A stretch of 41,798 bases of DNA from Yimella sp. cx-51 (GCF_017654605.1 NZ_CP072114.1:1-41798), one strand, 5' to 3'. Counted from the stretch's first letter, positions 24,508 through 33,196 are shown. The notes: generated from the letters alone by a model not told the origin. Numbers and translations are program-made.

Positions 24508-26277
24508 TCAGTGGCCGGGAGGGATGAGTCGGTCGGAGCTCGACATCCGCTGAGCGGCCGCGCCGCTGGCACGGGCCCAGGTGGGCAGCGCTACCGACGG
24601 CTCTCGACGAGAGGCAGGTCTGCTCGGCAGCGGCCTCGTCGACCCGGGGGATCCCTGCCCGCGACCAGGTGACCCATTGGGTCGCCACGAGCTAGCCGAC
24701 GCCGCGCCATACCCGCCAGTGCCTAGTGAGGAGGGACGCGGAGGTGCGGCCGGCGGTGCCGGCGCAGGGCTCGACACCGGGGCCGGGTTGGTACCTGAAC
24801 TCTTGACCCCGCCGGTCGCGCCGTACCTTCCCGGCAAGGGAGACGGCGCAGACGCCGCATTAGGAGGTGCAGTACCGGAGTTCTTCGCTCCCCCACCACT
24901 CTTGGCGAGGACTGAGGACCCTTGACCCGAAGCCCACGGCGCAGCTGCCGCACCGCCACCAACAGACGAACCATTCACCGTCGCTGTGCCGCCGACATTC
25001 GCGCCGGCCGACTTCGTGACCGATCCACCAGCAGTGGCCCATCCGGAACCACCACCGGCGGACGGTAGGACATTTGATGACCCCTTGGACGCCACACCAC
25101 CAGCGCCAGCGGTGCCGCCCTGGCCACCACCACCCATGAGTGCAGCAGCCACGTGGCTACCACCGCCACCCGGGGACGATCCGGACGTAGTCATCGATTC
25201 AGTACCGCGACCGGTGGGGGATTTCACCGCCGATCCACGGGCCGCAGCTCGGCCACCCGCTGCTGCGGCCGATCCGCCCATCGTGGCCACCACAGCCGAC
25301 CCAGCCGCGACCGCACCAGCCGCAGCTCCACCCGAGAATGCGCTCGAGCTTGTCGCGGCCGCCAGCGGCACGATGAACCGGATCACCGCCGGCAAAGCGA
25401 TCGCGGCCATGAGCACCGTCATGAACCCGTACATGGTGGTCATGAAGGCGTCGCTCTTGGTCGCGCCCTCGGTTCCGCTGCCGTAGATCAGCATGAATCC
25501 GAGCGCGTAAATTGCCGCAGCCGCAGGCTTGTAGACCATAAACGAGATCAGCAGGCCGATGACCTTCTTGGCCCTGATCCGACCCTCTGCGCTGGCAGCC
25601 GTTGCGGCCGCGAAGTGCATCCACAGGACCAGCAGCATGATCAGCGGTCCGCGCATCATCATGAACATCAGCTGCGCTAGCGAGGACAGGATCGCCAGCA
25701 GCGCCAGGATGAACCACACCGCGACCGATTGGTTCGCCGACATGGCCTCGTCGACAGACACCAGCCCGGTCAGCGATCGGCTCTGCCCACTCGCCGACAG
25801 CAACGACTCCGACAACGCCGACGTCGCGGCCAGTCCTCCTTGCACCGCACCGGCCAGGCCCAGCTGCACGGCGACCAGCATCATGACCTGCATCGCGGCT
25901 TCACCAAACGGTTGGGCCGAGACCTGACGGATCGCTCGGACGCAGCACACGACGACCGATATCAGGCTGCACAACGCAACCCACCCGGCGAGCCGATCCG
26001 ACAGGATCTGCATCGGCCCGATCATCGCCCCCTCGGGCGCGCTCGGGTTGGTCAGCTGAGGGTCCGGAAATTTCATCCAGAACGTCGACAACCGTTCCAA
26101 CATCCCGACCATGCCTTCAAGGAATCCCTTGACGATCTTTTCCCAGGCCCCGTCCGCGACCGCATCAACGGCCTTGCCCGCACCCTTGGACAACAGGCAC
26201 CCCGGGAGACTGAGAGCGCATCCCACCACATCGCCGAGACCGGGTGGGGCGGCGACGGGTGCCGGCGCTGGCATCAT
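24508..26277 (-). CDS. VirB6/TrbL-like polytopic membrane protein
   Basis: 589 residues. The first 340 hold about six to seven hydrophobic segments (for example VALCSLISVVVCCVRAI, VMMLVAVQLGLAGAV, VWFILALLAILSSLAQLMFM, LIMLLVLWMHFAAATAA and VLMAAIALPAVIRFIV). The rest is a 250-residue Gly/Ser/Ala/Pro-rich tail that is almost certainly disordered. This is the VirB6-like channel component expected of a Gram-positive type IV secretion system. The ATG at 26277 overlaps the stop of the VirB8-like gene (ATGA), so the seven residues upstream are not used. The low-complexity tail is longer than usual and could reach into the cytoplasm or cell wall. Confidence 0.85.
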   Translation of the reverse strand: MMPAPAPVAAPPGLGDVVGCALSLPGCLLSKGAGKAVDAVADGAWEKIVKGFLEGMVGMLERLSTFWMKFPDPQLTNPSAPEGAMIGPMQILSDRLAGWVALCSLISVVVCCVRAIRQVSAQPFGEAAMQVMMLVAVQLGLAGAVQGGLAATSALSESLLSASGQSRSLTGLVSVDEAMSANQSVAVWFILALLAILSSLAQLMFMMMRGPLIMLLVLWMHFAAATAASAEGRIRAKKVIGLLISFMVYKPAAAAIYALGFMLIYGSGTEGATKSDAFMTTMYGFMTVLMAAIALPAVIRFIVPLAAATSSSAFSGGAAAGAVAAGSAVVATMGGSAAAAGGRAAARGSAVKSPTGRGTESMTTSGSSPGGGGSHVAAALMGGGGQGGTAGAGGVASKGSSNVLPSAGGGSGWATAGGSVTKSAGANVGGTATVNGSSVGGGAAAAPWASGQGSSVLAKSGGGAKNSGTAPPNAASAPSPLPGRYGATGGVKSSGTNPAPVSSPAPAPPAAPPRPSSLGTGGYGAASASSWRPNGSPGRGQGSPGSTRPLPSRPASRREPSVALPTWARASGAAAQRMSSSDRLIPPGH

Positions 26278-27071
26278 GACGCACCCCCGGGGCCCCACTG
26301 GGTCAGCATCGCGAGGGAATCCAGCGGTGCCGGGTCCGGGCCGAGGTTCGCGCCGTCCATCTTCCAGTCATCCCCGCTCCACACGATCCGTGGCGCGACT
26401 CGGGTCCACGTCCCAGGGCGGGTGCTCACGGTGACCGCGAACTCGACTTGGGCCGCGTCAGGGCTCCACGCCAGCACCCGGTAGCCGGCGATGCCGAATT
26501 GCGTTGAGGTGTCCGTGGTGCCCGGGCTCTGCAGCGTCTGATCGCGGGCGGCTCCCGGTGTCATCTGGTGCAACGCCACCTGGCGGGCGACATCCGGTGC
26601 CTGCATGAACCCCAGGAACGTGTTGGCCGCGAACGCCACCGCACCCCGTGGGGACCGGTCAAAGCAGCGCCGCAACCCATCGCTTTTGACCTTTGGACCG
26701 GCCTCCGTGGAGGGAGACAGGACCTGCCCCGTCACCTCCCACGTCGTCTTCAACTCTGCGGTCTCTGCCGGGGCGGAATCCTGCTTCGGGGTGGGGCACT
26801 GACCACTGGCAGCTGTCGACGATCCGGATGGAGCGCTCGAGCTGGCCTGACCTGCGCCGGAGAGTGCCGGAGCCGTCACCGTTCTGGTCACCTCAGTGGG
26901 GCCAGCGTTCTTCTGCCCGCCCCGGCCCACAACAAACACCGCGATCATCGCGACCACGACCAGGAACATCGTGCCCAGCGCGAGCACCCACCCCGGGCCG
27001 CGCATGCCCCAGGGGCGGGGCTCATCAGCCCGGGTGTCCTCGTGCTCACTGCCGGTCTTGTTGTTCATCAT
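26274..27071 (-). CDS. VirB8/TcpC-like transfer protein
   Basis: 265 residues: a short charged cytoplasmic start, one membrane helix (about 27-48, WVLALGTMFLVVVAMIAVFV), a Ser/Thr/Ala linker and an extracellular domain. The latter contains AVAFAANTFLGFM and GIAGYRVLAWSPDAAQVEF, the helix-then-curved-sheet order of NTF2-like VirB8/TcpC domains. GAGGAGG lies 6 bases before the ATG. It should form part of the channel outside the membrane. It is coupled to the VirB6-like gene and follows the small membrane protein by 43 bases. Confidence 0.75.
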   Translation of the reverse strand: MMNNKTGSEHEDTRADEPRPWGMRGPGWVLALGTMFLVVVAMIAVFVVGRGGQKNAGPTEVTRTVTAPALSGAGQASSSAPSGSSTAASGQCPTPKQDSAPAETAELKTTWEVTGQVLSPSTEAGPKVKSDGLRRCFDRSPRGAVAFAANTFLGFMQAPDVARQVALHQMTPGAARDQTLQSPGTTDTSTQFGIAGYRVLAWSPDAAQVEFAVTVSTRPGTWTRVAPRIVWSGDDWKMDGANLGPDPAPLDSLAMLTQWGPGGAS

Positions 27072-27114
27072 GTTCGACCTCCTCGGTCACCAAAACGGTT
27101 GAGTGTCGGTGGGC

Positions 27115-27597
27115 TTAGAAGGCCATGACCGTGCCGAACCACGTGCCCATCGTTCCCAACATGCCCGCGCCGAAGAGTGCGATCATGATGGCCTTCATGC
27201 CCTCATACACGCCATGACGGACCGCACCGACAATCAGCCACACAGCGCCGGCGACGACCGCGCCCAGGGCTGCGATTCCGCCTAGGAAGAGTGCCCAACC
27301 GATGATCGTGTTCACGGCCTCAAGCCACGGAGGCTGCTCGGGGGTGATCGTGGGAACGCCCTGCAGGAACTGGCCCAGCAGTAGCGCTGAACCGGAAATG
27401 ATCGCGCCGGAAGCGAAACTGACGACGATCAACTTGCCGCCCTCGAAGGCTCCCCGGCGGAACGCGCCAACGATCATCCAAATGACGCCGCAGATGACAC
27501 CCAGCATCACGAACAGCCCGGCGGTGTAGAGCCCCCATCCCAGGTAAGTGAGGAATCGGTCAATGCCGGGGACTGCAACAGGACTAGGTACTTCCAT
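27115..27597 (-). CDS. Internally duplicated four-helix membrane protein
   Basis: 160 residues with four hydrophobic segments arranged as two homologous halves. GVIWMIVGAFRRGAFEGGKL in the first corresponds to GAVWLIVGAVRHGVYEGMKA in the second, each followed by a further hydrophobic helix. There is no long signal peptide. The ATG has AAGGAGAAG upstream. It sits where Gram-positive systems often encode small VirB2/VirB3-like or TrbC-like membrane proteins. Each half resembles one small two-helix subunit, so this looks like a fused dimer of such a protein. Its exact role is unknown. Confidence 0.75.
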   Translation of the reverse strand: MEVPSPVAVPGIDRFLTYLGWGLYTAGLFVMLGVICGVIWMIVGAFRRGAFEGGKLIVVSFASGAIISGSALLLGQFLQGVPTITPEQPPWLEAVNTIIGWALFLGGIAALGAVVAGAVWLIVGAVRHGVYEGMKAIMIALFGAGMLGTMGTWFGTVMAF

Positions 27598-27609
27598 GGT
27601 TTCTTCTCC

Positions 27610-28251
27610 TTACAACGATCGGTATGTGCGGTGAATGCTGTTGATAGTCAGTCGGGTTCGCCAGGACAGCGGGACATCCGCGGTCGGTGCCGCAACCATC
27701 CGCAGGTCCTCAGACCACGGGATGCGCCACAGTCGAGGCAGGACCCCGGACGCACCCGGTGCCGACCTCTTCATGGCCCTGGGCTGGTGGGGTGCGTCAT
27801 CCACGAGCACCACACCCAGCACCACCGCTGCCGGCAGGCGGCCGGTGTGCCAGGTCTCAGCGAACGCTTTAAGTGCGGCCAAGCCCGCACCACGGGTGGT
27901 GGCCACGACCACGCACGGACCACTGATCGGCACCTTCGGATCCCACCGGCCCTGATCGACCACGGCACACCCGCCTCCGGCCAACAGGCCGGCGATCGTG
28001 GACGCCCCAGCCCCGCCGTGCAACCCGACGACCTGCAGCGGCCCCGCCGTGGTCTGAGTTGGCTGCGCCGACTCGGAACCTTTGCTGTGCAGTGGGGATC
28101 GTGGCCCCTTCTCGCTGAGACGGTCACCCAGCAGCAGCGGGTCCGGCTCCAGCACCGGTTCCTCTTCCTCGGTGCTCACCTCGACCTCGGCCTGGGTGAA
28201 CGGGTTATGCGGCACCAAGGGTGCTGGCTTCCGTTTCGCCGCAAGTTTCAT
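27610..28251 (-). CDS. Degenerate ParA/MinD-like P-loop protein (DUF6668-like)
   Basis: 213 residues. A disordered acidic N-terminus precedes PLQVVGLHGGAGASTIAGLL (71-90), a P-loop strand of the ParA/MinD type. Where KGGVGKT is expected the sequence has HGGAGAST, so both lysines needed for ATP binding and hydrolysis are missing. The following GCAVVDQG, CVVVATTRGAGL and VVLGVVLVDDAPHQP strands keep the fold. Proteins of this kind are common in actinobacterial transfer operons. The ATG overlaps the hydrolase stop (ATGA). It is probably a non-catalytic scaffold or a positional factor at the membrane. Confidence 0.75.
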   Translation of the reverse strand: MKLAAKRKPAPLVPHNPFTQAEVEVSTEEEEPVLEPDPLLLGDRLSEKGPRSPLHSKGSESAQPTQTTAGPLQVVGLHGGAGASTIAGLLAGGGCAVVDQGRWDPKVPISGPCVVVATTRGAGLAALKAFAETWHTGRLPAAVVLGVVLVDDAPHQPRAMKRSAPGASGVLPRLWRIPWSEDLRMVAAPTADVPLSWRTRLTINSIHRTYRSL

Positions 28252-30068
28252 GCCTGAACTCCCTTTCCTCTACGGGTCCATGACCGTGCATCGGTCGTGA
28301 TCAGTGCGCGGCTCTCATCGCCTGCAGGCCCTGCCGCGACAGGCGAAGCCGTCGTCGAGCTCGCCGCCGTGCTGGTCGAGCTGGGTCCCGGGGAGGTTTC
28401 CACCGGGCCCGGCGTCAGATCGCAGCCCGGCGAGCCCTTCACATCGCTGTAGATCCGCCGGTGGTTCGACACGTCGACATGGATGTGGCCGTGGTGACCC
28501 GGAGCCATCCAGATCACGCCGTGCACACCCATTCGCAGCGCCTGGCACACCGCGGCGTCGTTCGCGGCCTTACGGCCACTGCCCTGTGGCCCGCAGTTCA
28601 GGTCCGCAGCGCCGCCCAGGTAGTGCCATCCATACTTCTCCGGGGCAAGGTGCACTCCAGGGGTGACCGGCGGGTACAGCGGGTGCTCATGCACCGAGCA
28701 CCCGTTCGCGGTTGCCCACCGCAAAAACTTGACCAGTTGGAAGTCGTGGATGCGGCGCGGGTTCGTCGGGTTCTGCTTCTCCCCGGCGACTGCCGGCAAC
28801 GGGCCACCGCCTGCTTCACCAGCGACCTCTTCGGTGCAGGCACCCACTCCCCCACCACCATCACCGCTGATGCTGCCGCTGGCCGGGAGCTGCTTCAGCA
28901 ACTCCGGGTTCGCGGTCAGCGCGGCAACAATCCGGATGGCGTCCTTCCAGAACTGGCCGTGATAGGAGGGGTCAGCGTTGCGCTGCACCCGGTGAGCCGC
29001 CAACGTCGGAGGCATCGCGCGGTAGTCGAAGGTTTTGAGGACCTTGAAGAAGTTCGTGGCGCTGATGTAAGGGTTCATGCGGTCGGCGTAGCTTCCCCAC
29101 GCGCCGTTATCCCGCTGCTGAAACAACCCGCGGGAATCCGGGCCCACCGCGTCGCCGTAGTCCAGAACCCGCAATGTCGATTCGCCAGCGGCGACCATGA
29201 CCCCCAACGTCACCCCGTACACGTCCAAGCCCAGGTCCTGACCGGCACGGATGACCCAGCCGGCGTTCACCAGCTGTTGGCCCTTCCACGGGCCCACGCT
29301 GGTGGGGAACCCGGCCGGTGGCTGCACCGGCCCACTCGATGCCGCCGGCGACCCGGAGTTGCTGGACGGTGAGGCGGGCGTGGACGTTGCCGGTGCGGCG
29401 ACCGGTGTCGCTGACGCCGAGCTCGAAGCTGCTTCGGAAGAGGGAGGTGGAGCGGTCACTACCGGCCCGCCGACCACCTTGCCGCCCACCGCGGGAATGG
29501 TGACCCCATGCTGAGCCAACCACGGTCGCGGATCAGTGGGCTTGCCATTGACGTACACACCAAAATGCAGGTGCACACCCGAGGCGTTCCCGGTCCTGCC
29601 CTCGGTCCCGATCAGCCGACCCGGCCACACCACATCCCCGACCTTGACCTTGGCCGAGCCCGAGACCAGGTGGTTGTAGTAGTGGTGCGTGCCCCCGCCC
29701 ACGTCGACGCGGACGTAATTCCCACCCACGCGGTCGTTGGCCACGTTCAGGACGCGGCCCGCCATCGCCGCCACGATCTGAGTGCCGTTGCCATCAATAT
29801 CGATACCGGCGTGCAGCATGTACGTGCCCCTCAAGTCATCGCCTGGGTTGACGCGCATACCGAAATTGCTGGTCACAATCGCCGGGCCGACCATCGGGAT
29901 CCGTGCCGGTCCGGTCGTCTGGCCTGACCACGCGGCCGTGTCCGCAGACGACGGCACACAGGCCGCCGCAGCCTGATCGTCCTCATCAGCACCCGGCGCG
30001 AACAGGGCAGCGATCATCACCACCAGGCCCAAGAACCCGGCGAGCACCGCGACCGCCACCTTCCGCAT
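28248..30068 (-). CDS. Three-domain cell-wall hydrolase of the transfer system
   Basis: 606 residues. After an N-terminal membrane/signal helix (5-25) there is an M23 (LytM-type) endopeptidase with H86-x3-D90 and H166-L-H168-F-G. A Ser/Ala/Pro linker (205-250) follows. The next domain is a lysozyme/transglycosylase-like fold containing AAGESTLRVLDYGDAVGP and DSRGLFQQR (E296 a possible catalytic residue). The C-terminal part (about 435-540) resembles an M15-type carboxypeptidase with HYLGGAADLN (H482, D489) and HGHIHVD (H526-H530). VirB1-like hydrolases open peptidoglycan for the channel. Three activities in one chain is rich even for this family. TGATG overlap with the lipoprotein gene fixes the start at 30068. 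Confidence 0.9.
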   Translation of the reverse strand: MRKVAVAVLAGFLGLVVMIAALFAPGADEDDQAAAACVPSSADTAAWSGQTTGPARIPMVGPAIVTSNFGMRVNPGDDLRGTYMLHAGIDIDGNGTQIVAAMAGRVLNVANDRVGGNYVRVDVGGGTHHYYNHLVSGSAKVKVGDVVWPGRLIGTEGRTGNASGVHLHFGVYVNGKPTDPRPWLAQHGVTIPAVGGKVVGGPVVTAPPPSSEAASSSASATPVAAPATSTPASPSSNSGSPAASSGPVQPPAGFPTSVGPWKGQQLVNAGWVIRAGQDLGLDVYGVTLGVMVAAGESTLRVLDYGDAVGPDSRGLFQQRDNGAWGSYADRMNPYISATNFFKVLKTFDYRAMPPTLAAHRVQRNADPSYHGQFWKDAIRIVAALTANPELLKQLPASGSISGDGGGGVGACTEEVAGEAGGGPLPAVAGEKQNPTNPRRIHDFQLVKFLRWATANGCSVHEHPLYPPVTPGVHLAPEKYGWHYLGGAADLNCGPQGSGRKAANDAAVCQALRMGVHGVIWMAPGHHGHIHVDVSNHRRIYSDVKGSPGCDLTPGPVETSPGPSSTSTAASSTTASPVAAGPAGDESRALITTDARSWTRRGKGVQA

Positions 30069-30631
30069 CAGTGGATCCCTGCAGGGAGGGTGAACCCATC
30101 CACCAGCCACCCGCCGGTGGGCGTGCTCGCCAGGTCAATCACGAGGTTTCCTTGCGCGGTCGGGACCATCACCGGGAACACGGGGCCGTCATCACCCGCC
30201 GCGACCCGCTGCGGCTTACCGCTGATCCGCAACGCCGGCACATTCGCCGGGTCCGTCCACTGGATCAACGTCTGACCCCGCCGAGTCAGCAGCGGATTCA
30301 ACGCCGCCCGCCACTGCGCCTCACCCACCGTGGGACGAGCCCACAACTCCACAAACCGCTTCGCGGCCGCCAGCAGCGTCTTTTCACTGTCGGCACCCAT
30401 CGACTCCGGCCCATGCGTCGCCGGCGGTGTCGTTTCCCAGGTGCCTTCGTCCTGCGGGACATCAGCCGCCGTCGAGCTCGAGGAAGCCGTGGACGGGGCT
30501 GGTACCTGCACCGGGTGCGATGCCGTGACCGTGACCGTGCGGGTCAGGGCAGCCTCGTCCTGGCCGCCACCGCATCCGGTCACCGTCACCACGACCAGTG
30601 ACCCCGCCAGAACCAACCGTGCGTAACTCAT
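30068..30631 (-). CDS. Secreted lipoprotein of the transfer operon
   Basis: 187 residues. The N-terminal signal ends in VTVTGC with a lipobox (VTG-C20), so the mature protein should be lipid-anchored outside the membrane. A Ser/Thr/Pro/Ala linker (30-75) precedes a domain of about 105 residues with KRFVELWARP and then strands (VFPVMVPTAQGNLVIDLAS, GGWLVDGF). That order resembles a small NTF2-like/VirB8-type domain, similar to the protein at 26274. It overlaps both neighbours (ATGA upstream, TGATG downstream). It is probably an external structural or assembly component of the channel. Confidence 0.8.
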   Translation of the reverse strand: MSYARLVLAGSLVVVTVTGCGGGQDEAALTRTVTVTASHPVQVPAPSTASSSSTAADVPQDEGTWETTPPATHGPESMGADSEKTLLAAAKRFVELWARPTVGEAQWRAALNPLLTRRGQTLIQWTDPANVPALRISGKPQRVAAGDDGPVFPVMVPTAQGNLVIDLASTPTGGWLVDGFTLPAGIH

Positions 30632-32301
30632 TTCGCTGCACCCTTCGTGGAAGTCGGAGCCTTCGAAGACGCCGGTGCGGAAGGGGAAGAGCTCTGCACC
30701 GCCGTCGACGAGGAGGACCCGGAGGAGGGGGAAACAGGCCCGCTCGTCGACGACGGCACAGAAGATGAGGAAGGAGAGGAGGGCCGCTCGGCCGGGAGCA
30801 CCGTGCGCACCGCGTACACCCGGGTTTCAGCCCCGGCACGGGCCGCGATGAACGAGATCCCGGATAGCTCAGCCACGGGGACACCCACATCCACACCCGT
30901 GGGAGGCTTCACCGTCCACAACGGACGTGCCTGAGCATCCACCACGACCGAGGAACCCTGCACCTGGCCGGTCACCTGCGAATCCAGCACGCTCGTCGTG
31001 CGCCACCCTTTTGGTAGCGCCCTTGCCGTCCCGGTCACCAGGTCGACCAAGTGACCTTGAACGACAGCCAGCCGGTCGCCGGGAGAGACGGCCACCTGGC
31101 CCGGGCCAATCGCCCCCGAGCCTGCGTGCTCTGGTACTCGACTCGTCATCACCGGGCGCGACAACTCCGAGTTCCGGTACCGCTGCACCACCACCCGGTC
31201 TGCTTCTTGCCATGCGTACAAGAACCCGTCCGAAGTGACGCCCAGCGGACCAACCGGCTTCGCGTCCTTCGACGGAGCAACCAACCGCACCCCGGCCGGC
31301 GCGACCCGACCATCGGTCACCGACCACGCCTGACCTGAAGTGTCAGTCATCACCGCCGCCGCACCCGAAACGCCCACAATCCGAGCACCTGCCGGGATCA
31401 CGCGAGGCACCCACTTACCCGCGACGTCGATCAGAGCGGACGACTTCGAGGACGTCACCGCGAACCCAGCACCTACGATCGCCGGCTGTTCGCCACCACT
31501 GAACTTCCTTGAGGAGAGGACCCGACCCGAGCCATCAATCACCCGAGCCCCAGAGGAAGAGCTCACCACGACCCCACCCTTCATAGGCCGCAGGGAAGCT
31601 CCAGAAGCGTCCAAGCGCACCGACCACACCTGAGCGCCGGTGTCAGCCCGCAAACAGGTCACCGCGGACCCGCGATCGACGCGCTCCACCACCGCAACGC
31701 ACGAGCCCACCACCACAGCAGGAGACGCCGCGGTGCTTCCAGCAGAACCCATCCCCGACGACGACACCGGAGCCGATGACCACACCGCCACCGCTTGACC
31801 TCCAAACGGCGCAAGCACCGGAAGCTGCGTCGGCGAAGGCTTCGGAGGCTCAACCGTCACCGTCCGAGTCGTGGCGGCAGCCACCTCATCACCACCGGCC
31901 ACCCGAGGAACCACAATCGCGGCCGCCACCGCGACCGGCAGCACAATCACCCCAGCCAGGGCAGCGAACAACCCCACCTTCTGACGGCCAGAAACCGCAG
32001 ACCGGCTCTTCGCCGGCGCATCCCACACCTGCCCCGACTCATCCACAATCAGATCCCAAGCGGCCCCGCCACTACTCGCCCGGACTCGGACCGCCTTCAC
32101 CGCGCCATCACGCGCGCCCGCAGCTTCCGCCGCCAAACGCATCACCGCGGCCGCGGGCTCCTCCCCCTCCCGCAGCTCCACACGATGACCCTGAAACCAC
32201 GCCTTCCCGTCCTCATCGACATCAGCCGACAACACCGGGAACGCTGGAACAGCAGGGACCGATGCCAACGACCGATCAGCCCGGGCCTTCTCGCGCTTCA
32301 T
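30628..32301 (-). CDS. Membrane-anchored beta-propeller-like protein of the transfer operon
   Basis: 557 residues. A cytoplasmic N-terminal domain of about 105 residues (ADVDEDGKAWFQGHRVEL, AWDLIVDESGQVWD) is followed by one membrane helix (GLFAALAGVIVLPVAVAAAI). The external region of about 350 residues repeats beta-rich units such as VVVGSCVAVVERVDRG, GAQVWSVRLDASG, GGVVVSSSSGARVIDGSG and GQAWSVTDG, which look like PQQ-like propeller blades. A Ser/Pro-rich tail follows. The ATG at 32301 overlaps the stop of the first operon gene (ATGA). It could be a surface or channel-gating protein. I know no characterised homologue. Confidence 0.75.
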   Translation of the reverse strand: MKREKARADRSLASVPAVPAFPVLSADVDEDGKAWFQGHRVELREGEEPAAAVMRLAAEAAGARDGAVKAVRVRASSGGAAWDLIVDESGQVWDAPAKSRSAVSGRQKVGLFAALAGVIVLPVAVAAAIVVPRVAGGDEVAAATTRTVTVEPPKPSPTQLPVLAPFGGQAVAVWSSAPVSSSGMGSAGSTAASPAVVVGSCVAVVERVDRGSAVTCLRADTGAQVWSVRLDASGASLRPMKGGVVVSSSSGARVIDGSGRVLSSRKFSGGEQPAIVGAGFAVTSSKSSALIDVAGKWVPRVIPAGARIVGVSGAAAVMTDTSGQAWSVTDGRVAPAGVRLVAPSKDAKPVGPLGVTSDGFLYAWQEADRVVVQRYRNSELSRPVMTSRVPEHAGSGAIGPGQVAVSPGDRLAVVQGHLVDLVTGTARALPKGWRTTSVLDSQVTGQVQGSSVVVDAQARPLWTVKPPTGVDVGVPVAELSGISFIAARAGAETRVYAVRTVLPAERPSSPSSSSVPSSTSGPVSPSSGSSSSTAVQSSSPSAPASSKAPTSTKGAAK

Positions 32302-32696
32302 GAGGCTGGGACCGCGGCCGGGGTCATCGTGGCTGTTGGTGAAGCGCTGAATGCAGTGGCGCGCAACGCGGCCGCGTGCTCGTAGCGAAGTACGGCCGCA
32401 CTCCATCGATCGAGCGTCTTGGCCACTCGGGGGTGGTCAGTCGCCAACGGCGACCGCACAGGCCACGTCAGCCGAGCCGCCTCGGCTGCCCAATGTGCCT
32501 GCACCGCCTCCAAACCTTGCACCAGGGTCTTCGCGCTCACCCCGTGCACGTGTAGCCCATTGTGAGCGACCATCAGCGCGTGCTCAGAGGGCATCCAACG
32601 AATGGCCTCTTCGACGAGCTCCAGCGCGACGTCGAAGTAGAGGCCCGCAAGACCCTCACCCGGCAACACACATATGCGGCGTCTAGTCGACGGCAT
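32298..32696 (-). CDS. First gene of the transfer operon, unknown function
   Basis: 132 residues from the ATG at 32696, which follows AAAGGAGG at 32701-32708. It is helical and soluble, with no cysteine pair or membrane segment. Features visible are LYFDVALELVEEAIRW, a strand-like HALMVAHNGLHVHGV, and a helical C-terminus with RWSAAVLRYEHAAALRAT. The family is not recognised. As promoter-proximal gene of a 15-gene operon with an exceptionally strong ribosome site, it should be made in excess over the channel proteins, which suits a regulatory or exclusion role. That is inference only. Confidence 0.7.
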   Translation of the reverse strand: MPSTRRRICVLPGEGLAGLYFDVALELVEEAIRWMPSEHALMVAHNGLHVHGVSAKTLVQGLEAVQAHWAAEAARLTWPVRSPLATDHPRVAKTLDRWSAAVLRYEHAAALRATAFSASPTATMTPAAVPAS

Positions 32697-32709
32697 CTCC
32701 CCTCCTTTC

Positions 32710-32764
32710 ACTCCATATGGATTGTTTCCGTTGAAAGGTTACACCTCATATGGAGTGTTGCCAA
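32710..32764 (-). promoter_or_regulatory. Transfer-operon promoter with two CATATG operators
   Basis: On the minus strand TTGGCA (32764-32759) and TAACCT (32741-32736) are separated by 17 bases, a good vegetative promoter with a start near 32729. ACTCCATATG (32710-32719) and its inverted copy CATATGGAGT (32747-32756) lie downstream of the start and inside the spacer, respectively. The first site extends to the perfect palindrome TCCATATGGA (32712-32721). A repressor bound to both would block the promoter. The nearest candidate is the XRE-like protein encoded divergently at 32861. Confidence 0.7.
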
Positions 32765-32860
32765 TGGGGCTGAATCGGCACGTCTTCTGTTTGCTCTAGG
32801 GCGAGCCAAGGCTCCCGATACCCTGGCGTTCTGCATTTGAACTCGCGACCAAGGAAGGGT

Positions 32861-33181
32861 GTGGCGGCGATGGTGAATCAGCCTGGCGCGCAAGACCTCC
32901 CCGACCTGGCCGAGCGTTTGCGGTGGCTGCTTGACCGGATTCCTGACGCAACAGGTCAGCTGTGGTCCGTCGAGGGGCTAGCGCGCGAATGTACGAGGCG
33001 TGGTACTCCAGTCACTGGGAACGGTTTGCGGCACTATTTCGCGGGCTATCGCAAGTCACCACCAGCACGCGTGATCTTTGAGATCGCTGATGTTTTCGGG
33101 GTGGATCCCCGCTACTTCTGGCACAGCACTGAGCAGATTCAGCGCGAAATTGAACAGCTAGCTCAGCAGCACGGCGGCTAG
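32861..33181 (+). CDS. EspR/XRE-like regulator, divergent from the transfer operon
   Basis: 106 residues. LPDLAERLRWLLDRIPDATG and SVEGLARECTRRGTPV, then GNGLRHYFAGYRKSPPARVI and EIADVFGVDPRYFW, give the five-helix order of short XRE proteins of the EspR type found in actinobacteria. The C-terminal helix would support dimerisation. GTG at 32861 is placed behind AAGGAAG at 32851; ATG at 32870 is an alternative. Its position, divergent from the operon and next to the paired CATATG operators, makes it the likely controller of transfer. A third site of the same type at 35948 suggests a second target. Confidence 0.8.
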   Translation: MAAMVNQPGAQDLPDLAERLRWLLDRIPDATGQLWSVEGLARECTRRGTPVTGNGLRHYFAGYRKSPPARVIFEIADVFGVDPRYFWHSTEQIQREIEQLAQQHGG

Positions 33182-33196
33182 GTGCGCCGCGTCTCC

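Noticed and set aside
17039-24672. Long rightward frames opposite the transfer operon (for example 20418-21242, 21677-22498, 23061-23903 and 23740-24672).
   Set aside because: All lie opposite genes with clear catalytic motifs and coupled starts. They are typical antisense frames of high-GC coding DNA.
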